From NCBI GenBank assembly GCA_017608775.1, contig JAFCFF010000026.1, positions 1 to 7,510 of the forward strand: a DNA stretch of 7,510 nt. The letters run 5' to 3'. The notes under the pieces are model-generated. The model searched no databases, was not told the DNA's origin, and was given only the letters and a program-made list of their open reading frames with translations. A program made the position numbers and the translations under genes. Below, one piece after another: positions 1 to 5,256 of this stretch. This stretch comes from Candidatus Iainarchaeum sp. (lineage in GTDB: Archaea > Iainarchaeota > Iainarchaeia > Iainarchaeales > JAFCFF01). Each line of letters begins with the position of its first letter. Within the stretch, counting starts at the first letter, position 1.

Positions 1-231
1 ATCCTTTGCGTAGAGCTTAGGAAGTTGTGTCCCTCTTTTTAGTATTGGGTATCCTAGTTTTGGGATATGGATCTTTGCTGCTATTTCTCTCCCATGTAAA
101 AAACTCCCCAGTTTTTTAACACAAACAGCGTAAAAACCGAGGACATCAAGCTCCCCAAACGGTTTTAAGGGATCTCTCTCAAGAAGAAACTCTAATAACT
201 CTTTGTGCTTTTCCTCTCTCATTTTTTCCAC
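1..231 (-). CDS. Hypothetical protein, 3' end beyond window (partial)
   Basis: An open frame without a stop runs from just after the RPA gene to the left edge, giving 77 visible codons. I do not recognise the family. The visible part is charged and helical at its N terminus (about residues 3-20), followed by a mixed stretch with one cysteine and a basic segment containing HGREIAAKIHIPKLGYP. The preferred start is the GTG at 231-229, whose G is the last base of the RPA stop codon (TAGTG). A GAGG Shine-Dalgarno core lies seven bases upstream of it. An in-frame ATG at 222 is the alternative, but its spacing to GAGG is poor. The overlap implies co-transcription and probably translational coupling with RPA. 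A role in DNA metabolism would be guilt by association only. It is not recognisably one of the known euryarchaeal RPA-associated proteins. Confidence 0.75.
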   Translation of the reverse strand, partial: MEKMREEKHKELLEFLLERDPLKPFGELDVLGFYAVCVKKLGSFLHGREIAAKIHIPKLGYPILKRGTQLPKLYAKD

Positions 232-1403
232 TAAATTTCCTCAAGAATTTTTTTTGCTTCCAAACTCTTGAGATGTGAAACAACTTGCCATACAGAGAAG
301 TCCTCATAGTCTCCAGTAGTTCTTTTTCTTCCTCTAAGAACAACATACTCTCCTGGTTTTACCTCCCTATCAAAGATGCTTGCATTTATTCTTCCAGTTC
401 CGTCGTCAATCTCAATCCTAAAGATTTTCTTTAACTTTCCCTTGACTTCCCCATGTTCCTTACACCTGAATTTCCCCATTTCTTCCTCCACCTTCTTTCC
501 ACATCTCTCACAGGCAATATATTCTTGTTCCCTAAATATGTTGTTGACTCTGCCAGCAATTTCCACAAATTCCCCCTCCTTCAGCTCAGAAATTTTTTTT
601 CTCTCAATATCTCTTATGGTTTTCATATCCTCCTCTAGTTTTTTTATCCTTCCTCTCCAACCAATGTTTATTTCCAAGTCTTTCAAACCCTCTCTCATAT
701 ATGCGTTTTCTATTTTTATAACATCTCCAACCCCGAAGTTTTTTAAAATATCCACCTGCTCGTTCCAAGCAACAACCTTTTTTGTCCCACTATCATCAGC
801 CAAGATAAAGGCTCTTAGCTTCCCTCCCTTAAATATGTTTTCGTTGAACATATTTGTTATTTTTCCAACAATATCAACATTTGCGTTGTCCTTACTCAGC
901 TCAGAGAGTTTTTTTGTTTTCCTTTCTCCTTTTTTGCTGAGTTCTATCTTTCCCTTCCATCCCAGGTTAAGCTGTAATCTGTTATTCCACTCTCCAACAA
1001 AAGCGTTTTCTAAAACTATAAAATCCCCTTTCTCAAACTCTTGCAACTCTTTTGATCTTTTACCAAAAACAGTAAGTGTTACCTCTCCTGTATCATCTTC
1101 TATTATTGCTCTTGAAAGAGTTTTTTCTCTTCCGTTTTTCACAATTCTTCTTTCCGGAAAAATATGTTTTAATCTACCTTCTATCTGAATGTTGCTTAAG
1201 TCTTTTTTAAGGTCTTTTATATTTATTTTTTCCCTATCTTCGCTCTCAATTCTTATTCCTAGATCTCTTGCCACTAAAACTACTGCCCCTTCTTCGCTTA
1301 TGATTCCACCAAACTTCTCAATCTTTTTCTTTATTCTCTCCTTCAGCTCTTCTTTGTTTTTTACTTTTTCCCTGATTTTTTTAAGCAAGATGTTTTTTTC
1401 CAT
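231..1403 (-). CDS. rpa: Replication protein A, three OB folds plus zinc finger
   Basis: This is the archaeal single-stranded-DNA-binding protein of replication and repair. The 390 residues start with a charged helix (1-30) and a small helical domain typical of archaeal RPA (FGGIISEEGAVVLVARDLGI, 31-50). Three OB-fold units follow at about 70-150, 172-250 and 277-378. OB1 and OB2 share a recognisable repeat: DDTG or DDSG in an inner strand (103-106, 203-206), then an EN-A-x(3)-W-or-basic segment, then N-x-GW-x-G (146-151, 246-251). OB3 carries a Cys4-like zinc site made of C298, C301, C314 and H317, as in RPA70-type C-terminal domains, followed by IDDGTGRI. Length and order fit a one-polypeptide euryarchaeal-style RPA. 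The start is the ATG at 1403, preceded by a TATA-like element at leaderless spacing. The stop overlaps the next gene. The family assignment is firm; subunit composition in the cell cannot be told from sequence. Confidence 0.93.
   Translation of the reverse strand: MEKNILLKKIREKVKNKEELKERIKKKIEKFGGIISEEGAVVLVARDLGIRIESEDREKINIKDLKKDLSNIQIEGRLKHIFPERRIVKNGREKTLSRAIIEDDTGEVTLTVFGKRSKELQEFEKGDFIVLENAFVGEWNNRLQLNLGWKGKIELSKKGERKTKKLSELSKDNANVDIVGKITNMFNENIFKGGKLRAFILADDSGTKKVVAWNEQVDILKNFGVGDVIKIENAYMREGLKDLEINIGWRGRIKKLEEDMKTIRDIERKKISELKEGEFVEIAGRVNNIFREQEYIACERCGKKVEEEMGKFRCKEHGEVKGKLKKIFRIEIDDGTGRINASIFDREVKPGEYVVLRGRKRTTGDYEDFSVWQVVSHLKSLEAKKILEEI
239..242 (-). promoter_or_regulatory. Shine-Dalgarno site deciding the GTG start of the left-edge gene
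   Basis: On the minus strand GAGG is followed by seven bases and then GTG at 231. It lies inside the last codons of the RPA gene. The spacing suits the GTG, which overlaps the RPA stop codon, better than the ATG nine bases further on. Confidence 0.5.
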
Positions 1404-1425
1404 ATCTAATCAAGACTGGGAAAGA

Positions 1426-1435
1426 CTTTTATTTC
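1426..1435 (-). promoter_or_regulatory. TATA-like element for rpa
   Basis: On the minus strand GAAATAAAAG is centred 27 bases before the A of the RPA start codon. That is the distance expected if transcription begins at or next to the ATG, giving a leaderless message. No Shine-Dalgarno sequence stands before this ATG, which agrees. The element lies in the 56-bp gap after the prepilin peptidase gene, so RPA may have its own promoter as well as readthrough. The AT-rich background makes the call tentative. Confidence 0.45.
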
Positions 1436-1459
1436 TTTTAAGACTGGTTTTCCCCTATT

Positions 1460-2350
1460 TCAAAGAAAGAGAAGCATCTCAAACAGGTTTGGAATTAGAA
1501 GAGAAACAACAACCCCCAACAAAACAAAAACACCAAACCTGGGAAGATTTCTATAAACGTAAATTTTTTTTATTTTTATAGACTGAAATATTTTTGTATC
1601 TTTTTTTGACAAAACCAATCTTCCATCCAACTTCTCCAATAGCTTTTTTCTTATCTTTTTAGGGAAAAATTCTATGGCAAGTATCTCTTCCTCATCTAGC
1701 TTTGTTATGGGAATTGTTTTTAGAAAAAAGCTTTTGTTTATTTCCTTCCTAAACAAAAGAAAAAAACTTGTTAAAACAAGAATAACAAATAAAAATAAGA
1801 TTTTGAAAATAAAAAAACCAGTTGTTTTTGGGCTGAGGATAAAAAGAATAAAAAATAAAACCCAGAGAAAGAACAGGGGCAGGAACTCCCTGGACTTTAG
1901 TTTTTGTCCTAGCTGCCAAAGCCCGGTTGTTTTCTTCCGTCCGAATCTTTTTGCAAATAAAACCGTTAGGTAGTATAATGGCAGGACTATGAGAGAGATA
2001 ACAGCACTCCAAAAAACAATTTCTATTATGAAAATACTTTGGTGATAAAAGGGAAGCAGTAGGCCCAAGGCAATAAAGAGCTTTATGTCCCCGCCACCAA
2101 CCTTTCCTAAGTTATATAGAAAATAACCAATCACAAACACAACTCCTACAATAGCAACAACCTTTAACATTGTTATGGAAAAACCAAACTCAAATAAGCC
2201 GATAAGAAAACCCAGGAAAATAGCAGGATATGTTATAAAATCATAGATATATCCTGTTCTGTAGTCTATTACCCCTGCCAGGAAACTAGTTATTAAAACA
2301 AGTATGACTCTTATTCCCAAAAAATCAAAAACCATCTCTCCACCAATCAC
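1460..2350 (-). CDS. Archaeal prepilin peptidase, A24 (GxGD aspartyl) family
   Basis: This is a membrane aspartyl protease that removes the short positive leader from type IV pilin-like precursors (pilins, archaellins, binding proteins), cutting on the cytoplasmic side. The 296-residue protein is strongly hydrophobic, with likely membrane segments near 11-28, 36-55, 60-80, 90-104, 108-133, 158-172, 180-200 and 272-295. The first catalytic Asp is D29 in DYRTGYIYDFITYP at the end of segment 1. The second is D88 in the GGGD motif (85-88), matching the family's GxGD. A basic soluble stretch (about 201-270) before the last membrane helix is longer than in minimal family members. The GTG at 2350 overlaps the srp54 stop (GTGA). 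An ATG at 2335, with GGTGGAG just upstream, is an alternative start. Substrates are not encoded here, so FlaK-, PibD- or EppA-type specificity cannot be assigned. Confidence 0.88.
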   Translation of the reverse strand: MIGGEMVFDFLGIRVILVLITSFLAGVIDYRTGYIYDFITYPAIFLGFLIGLFEFGFSITMLKVVAIVGVVFVIGYFLYNLGKVGGGDIKLFIALGLLLPFYHQSIFIIEIVFWSAVISLIVLPLYYLTVLFAKRFGRKKTTGLWQLGQKLKSREFLPLFFLWVLFFILFILSPKTTGFFIFKILFLFVILVLTSFFLLFRKEINKSFFLKTIPITKLDEEEILAIEFFPKKIRKKLLEKLDGRLVLSKKDTKIFQSIKIKKIYVYRNLPRFGVFVLLGVVVSLLIPNLFEMLLFL

Positions 2351-3642
2351 ATTTTTAGCCTTGGATACATTTTTTTCAAGATTTTTTCCAAATTTCTCTT
2401 TCCCTTTAGCCTATCCATCATCTTTTTCATCTTGTTGAAATTTCTTACAAGCTCTCTTACCTCCTCTTCCTTGACCCCAGCTCCATTTGCTATTCTTTTT
2501 ATTCTTGAGCTTTTTATCAGGTCTGGGTTTTTTCTTTCCTTTGCTGTCATGCTATCTATGATGTGGCCAAACTTTTTCATCTTTTCCTCCCCAAGACTTA
2601 AAACATCCTCTGGAAGATTTACCCCCATCATGCTTAGAAACTTTTTAAAGCTTCCAAATCTCTTCATCATCCCCAACTGCTTTTTAAAGGAGATAAAGTC
2701 AAATCTTTCGATATCCTCTATCTTAACTTCTTCCTCTTCCTGAATTTCTCTTATTTTTTCCAACAAGCCCTGAAGGTCGCCATAGCCAAGAAGCCTGGCA
2801 ACAAATCTTTGAGTATCAAATATTTCCAAGTCATCAATTTTTTCCCCGGTTCCCAAAAAAAAGATTTTTTCCCCTGACTCCTTTGTCGCTGATAACGCTC
2901 CTCCGCCTTTTGCAGAACCATCCATCTTTGCTATTATCAAGCCGTCTATATCAAGTGCCTTGTCAAATGCCTTGGCTTGTTTTCCTGCTGCCTGGCCTAT
3001 GTCTCCAGGCATCACGAGTATTTTAAGATCTGGTTTAAGAACCTTGTTTATCTTTCTGATCTCTTCTGTCATCTTTTCATCCAAGCCAGATCTTCCGGCA
3101 GTATCAACTATCAAAACACTTCCTTCCTCAAATTTTTTTACCGCATCACCAACAATTTCATAGCTTTTTCTTCCTCTCTCAAAAAAAACAGGAACCTCAA
3201 TCAGCTTCCCTAGCTGTTCTAACTGTTCAAACGCAGCAGGCCTTTCAACATCGCTTTGTATCAACACAACTTTCTTTCCCTTTTTCTTGTAAAACTTTGC
3301 TAGCTTTGCAGCTGTTGTTGTTTTTCCGGATCCAAACAACCCAAGAAGTAGAATTTTTCTAGCGTTCAGGATTTTTTCTATGTTTTCTTCTCCCTTTCCC
3401 AACAGATTTTCTAGCTCGTTGTAAAGAGCCTTAACCAAACTCTCTTTTTTTGTCAGTCCTTTCTCTTCCTTTTTTACACTTTTCTCCAGCTTCTTGCTTA
3501 GCTCAAAAACAAGCTTTATGTCCACATCCCCGGCAATCAGTGTCCTTTGTAAATCCCTGATAATTTCCCTTATTTCTGTGTCCCCAAGATATGTTAAACC
3601 TTTAATCTTGTCAATTATTCCCCTTATTTTTTCGCCAAACAT
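2347..3642 (-). CDS. srp54: Signal recognition particle GTPase SRP54
   Basis: SRP54 binds signal sequences emerging from the ribosome, together with 7S RNA, and delivers the complex to FtsY at the membrane. The 431 residues contain an N domain (1-90), a GTPase G domain (about 95-290) and an M domain (about 310-431). GTPase motifs are GLFGSGKTTT (101-110, P loop), the insertion-box SDVERPAAFEQL (130-141), DTAGR (180-184), AKMDGSAKGGG (238-248, G4) and GTGEKIDDLEIFD (264-276). The M domain has methionine-rich helices (MMKRFGSF, LSMMG) and the RNA-binding segment SSRIKRIANGAGV (378-390) ending in NFNKMKKMMD. Two departures from the usual family pattern are visible: Ala for Thr at the start of the TKxD motif, and MPGDIGQ (211-217) where D-A/G-x-x-GQ is usual. 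Neither removes the base-reading Lys and Asp. The message is probably leaderless, and the downstream peptidase gene overlaps its stop. Confidence 0.96.
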   Translation of the reverse strand: MFGEKIRGIIDKIKGLTYLGDTEIREIIRDLQRTLIAGDVDIKLVFELSKKLEKSVKKEEKGLTKKESLVKALYNELENLLGKGEENIEKILNARKILLLGLFGSGKTTTAAKLAKFYKKKGKKVVLIQSDVERPAAFEQLEQLGKLIEVPVFFERGRKSYEIVGDAVKKFEEGSVLIVDTAGRSGLDEKMTEEIRKINKVLKPDLKILVMPGDIGQAAGKQAKAFDKALDIDGLIIAKMDGSAKGGGALSATKESGEKIFFLGTGEKIDDLEIFDTQRFVARLLGYGDLQGLLEKIREIQEEEEVKIEDIERFDFISFKKQLGMMKRFGSFKKFLSMMGVNLPEDVLSLGEEKMKKFGHIIDSMTAKERKNPDLIKSSRIKRIANGAGVKEEEVRELVRNFNKMKKMMDRLKGKRNLEKILKKMYPRLKM

Positions 3643-3655
3643 ATTAGAATTGTTT

Positions 3656-3994
3656 TCAGTAAACTTTTATAACCTTACAATCCATGTCCAACTCAACAAA
3701 GTGTTTTGCCTTTCCCTCTCTGAAAAAAGAGCACTGGTTTTCAGGTTTGTTGTCTATATCTTGTCTCGGGGAATGAGCAATGTCGCAAACCCAACCCTCA
3801 ACTATGGGGTTGCCCAAACAAGGACCGTTACTCAGGTCACTTCCACTTTGTTTTTCTTCCTTACAAACCTCAAGACATTTTTCCAACGCAATTTCCTTTT
3901 CTGTTTTTTGTACTTGTGTTTCTTGTTTTACACATCCAGGAATAAGCAAAATAAAGATAAAAAAAACAGATACTACAAACAACTTCCAAACCAT
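3656..3994 (-). CDS. Small cysteine-rich predicted lipoprotein of unknown function
   Basis: A 112-residue protein whose function I do not recognise. Residues 1-20 form a signal peptide: Lys4, then a long hydrophobic core, ending in LLIPGC with the candidate lipidated Cys21. Proline at -2 is not the bacterial lipobox consensus, so anchoring by an uncleaved helix is possible. A short polar linker (22-33) precedes a compact domain with six cysteines: C40, C44, C59, C70, C88 and C106. Distinctive blocks are C-x3-C, GPCLGNPIVEGWVCDIAHSPR (57-77) and DNKPENQC (81-88). The even cysteine number outside the membrane suggests three disulfides or metal binding. The block pattern feels like one recurring in uncharacterised archaeal proteins, but I cannot check this. 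The ATG at 3994 lacks a clear Shine-Dalgarno sequence. The gene is divergent from the HTH gene, sharing a 56-bp control region, and ends 13 bp before srp54. Confidence 0.85.
   Translation of the reverse strand: MVWKLFVVSVFFIFILLIPGCVKQETQVQKTEKEIALEKCLEVCKEEKQSGSDLSNGPCLGNPIVEGWVCDIAHSPRQDIDNKPENQCSFFREGKAKHFVELDMDCKVIKVY
3664..3672 (-). promoter_or_regulatory. TATA box of srp54 (predicted leaderless transcript)
   Basis: On the minus strand TTATAAAAG is centred 26 bases before the A of the srp54 start codon, and the 13-bp gap before that start has no Shine-Dalgarno sequence. It overlaps the last codons of the lipoprotein gene, so srp54 likely starts its own message inside the 3' end of its neighbour. 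It is the best TATA match I noticed in the window. Confidence 0.6.
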
Positions 3995-4050
3995 TAAGGA
4001 AAGAATAATCCAAAATGTTTTTATTTTTCTATTTATATTAGACTAATATT
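3995..4050. promoter_or_regulatory. Divergent promoter region, lipoprotein (-) and four-HTH gene (+)
   Basis: These 56 bp separate two start codons and are nearly all A and T. On the minus strand, AATATAAATAG (about 4032-4042) and GAAAAATAAAAAC (about 4017-4029) are TATA candidates; the second fits near-leaderless transcription of the lipoprotein gene. On the plus strand, TTTTTATTT near 4019-4027 lies about 27 bases before the ATG at 4051. No Shine-Dalgarno site is seen for either gene. Which elements are used cannot be told in such AT-rich sequence. Confidence 0.5.
4035..4049. promoter_or_regulatory. Perfect 15-bp palindrome, candidate operator
   Basis: ATATTAG-A-CTAATAT is a perfect inverted repeat with 7-bp arms and one central base. 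It ends one base before the ATG of the HTH gene and overlaps a TATA candidate of the divergent lipoprotein gene. Its position suits repression of both genes by a dimeric DNA-binding protein, most simply the neighbouring HTH product. Function is inferred from position only, and the AT-rich setting raises the chance of coincidence. Confidence 0.45.
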
Positions 4051-5241
4051 ATGCCTAGGCCTAAAAAAGCAAAACTACCTTTAAAAACAAAACTTCCGCT
4101 AGGCTATAAAACATTAAGAGAAATTTCTGACCAAACAGGAATTGATGATAATACTCTTAGAATGCGGATTATAAGAGAGATTAAAAAGCTTGGTGCAAAA
4201 GATTCTCTCAAATTAAAAACCGAAGAAGTTCCCTACATAATGGCTTTAGATAATAGAAATTGGGCAGTTAGAGAGGACATAGCAAGAGAATGGATTCGCG
4301 AAAAAGTAAATCTGAAAAGAGTAAAAAGCGGCGAGCTTGTTTACTATGGAGACATTGCTGCCAGCAGAGGGATAAAACTTGGTACTCTTGCTTCTTGGTT
4401 TGATCGTCCTCTATTTAGGGATAGGCCTGATTTAGTAGTTAAACTAAAAGGAAAGAGATACCTGACTAAAAAAGGAACAAAAATAATAGACAAAATAGTT
4501 ATGTTTAGGAGAAAGGCAATTCCAATGAAAGAGGCCAATAGGATTCTTGGGAAGAGGCAAAGGAGTGTTTTGGAACGTAGGTGGGTTCCTTTAGGCCTTG
4601 TTAAAACAATAGAAGAACCATTCAAAGGAAAATTTTTCACAAAAAATGTAAGTTATGTTGATAGAGAACAAATAAAAAAAATAGCCGACTTTGAGAGAAC
4701 ACATTGCACTAGTGAGGAAGCCGGCAGAAGAATTGGTGTTTCTCCACCTATACTGCGTTGGTGGATTAAAACAGGGAAGCTCCCCACAGTTGAACATCCT
4801 TTGGGCTCGAATGCTTATAAGACTAGAAACCTGTATTTTGTGTCTGATTCCGTAGTTGAGGAACTGACTGCTGCGAAAAGAGAAAAGCCTGACGGAAAAA
4901 TGGGTGAGTGGCTGGCAATAATTGAAAGAAGAAGAAAGGAACGCTTGGAAAGGGAAAGAAAGAAAAGAAAGCAAGTAACTAACTATCTTAAAAGCATAGA
5001 TGGTGACAATCTTTTTTCTGCCTTAGATGTCTTAAGAGCAAGGGCTAGGACTCCTGCAATGAAAACATTCTTTAAGGAATTTGCCTATAGGCTTGCACAG
5101 GCTGCCCGTGAGGAAAGGTTAACACTTCAAACCCTACAGGAAACAATAAATGTGGTAAATGAAACACTGCGTTCAAAAGATTTATACTATGGTAGGAGAA
5201 CGCTTGGAGAAATTGAGAAAAAACACTTCCTAAAAAAATGA
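4051..5241 (+). CDS. Protein with four tandem HTH modules, probable DNA-binding
   Basis: A 396-residue protein that I cannot place in a named family. Its first 275 residues hold four similar excisionase/MerR-like modules: a helix-turn-helix, a variable wing, and a short strand plus helix. The HTH cores are ISDQTGIDDNTLRMRI (25-40), IAASRGIKLGTLASWF (102-117), ANRILGKRQRSVLERRW (162-178) and AGRRIGVSPPILRWWI (224-239). The closing elements are NWAVREDIAREWI (70-82), RYLTKKGTKII (136-146), VSYVDREQIKKI (200-211) and LYFVSDSVVEEL (261-272). A highly basic helix (286-308, rich in RRR and ERKKRK) follows, then a helical domain (about 319-377) that could dimerise. There is no catalytic motif, signal peptide or membrane segment, so it should be a cytoplasmic DNA binder. 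It is the only plus-strand gene here, set between ftsY and srp54, and a palindrome abuts its start. A regulator, a nucleoid protein or a mobile-element-derived protein are all possible. Confidence 0.88.
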   Translation: MPRPKKAKLPLKTKLPLGYKTLREISDQTGIDDNTLRMRIIREIKKLGAKDSLKLKTEEVPYIMALDNRNWAVREDIAREWIREKVNLKRVKSGELVYYGDIAASRGIKLGTLASWFDRPLFRDRPDLVVKLKGKRYLTKKGTKIIDKIVMFRRKAIPMKEANRILGKRQRSVLERRWVPLGLVKTIEEPFKGKFFTKNVSYVDREQIKKIADFERTHCTSEEAGRRIGVSPPILRWWIKTGKLPTVEHPLGSNAYKTRNLYFVSDSVVEELTAAKREKPDGKMGEWLAIIERRRKERLERERKKRKQVTNYLKSIDGDNLFSALDVLRARARTPAMKTFFKEFAYRLAQAAREERLTLQTLQETINVVNETLRSKDLYYGRRTLGEIEKKHFLKK

Positions 5242-5245
5242 AAAA
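5232..5245 (-). terminator. T-tract terminator for the aIF6-prefoldin-ftsY unit
   Basis: On the minus strand, shortly after the ftsY stop, runs of five and seven T are separated by two bases. Archaeal intrinsic termination relies on such U-rich tracts without a required hairpin. The tracts lie within the last codons of the convergent HTH gene, so they are partly explained by lysine codons there. Confidence 0.4.
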
Positions 5246-5256
5246 TTGTTTGATTA

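Noticed and set aside
376..1188. Long open frame on the plus strand opposite RPA
   Set aside because: Its translation is a monotonous Ser/Phe/Leu-rich string, the expected mirror of Lys/Glu-rich RPA codons, while the minus-strand frame has clear OB-fold and zinc motifs.
1749..2012. Second minus-strand frame within the prepilin peptidase gene
   Set aside because: It overlaps the peptidase in another frame and lacks a plausible domain. The peptidase frame carries both catalytic aspartates and its membrane helices.
3641..3648. ATATTAGA half of the palindrome recurring at the srp54 start
   Set aside because: An 8-base AT-rich match with no second arm can easily arise by chance; I did not treat it as a second operator.
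3494..3997. Plus-strand frame opposite srp54 start and the lipoprotein
   Set aside because: It covers the srp54 start, its TATA box and the whole lipoprotein gene. The opposite strand shows a signal peptide and ordered cysteines, which is far better evidence.
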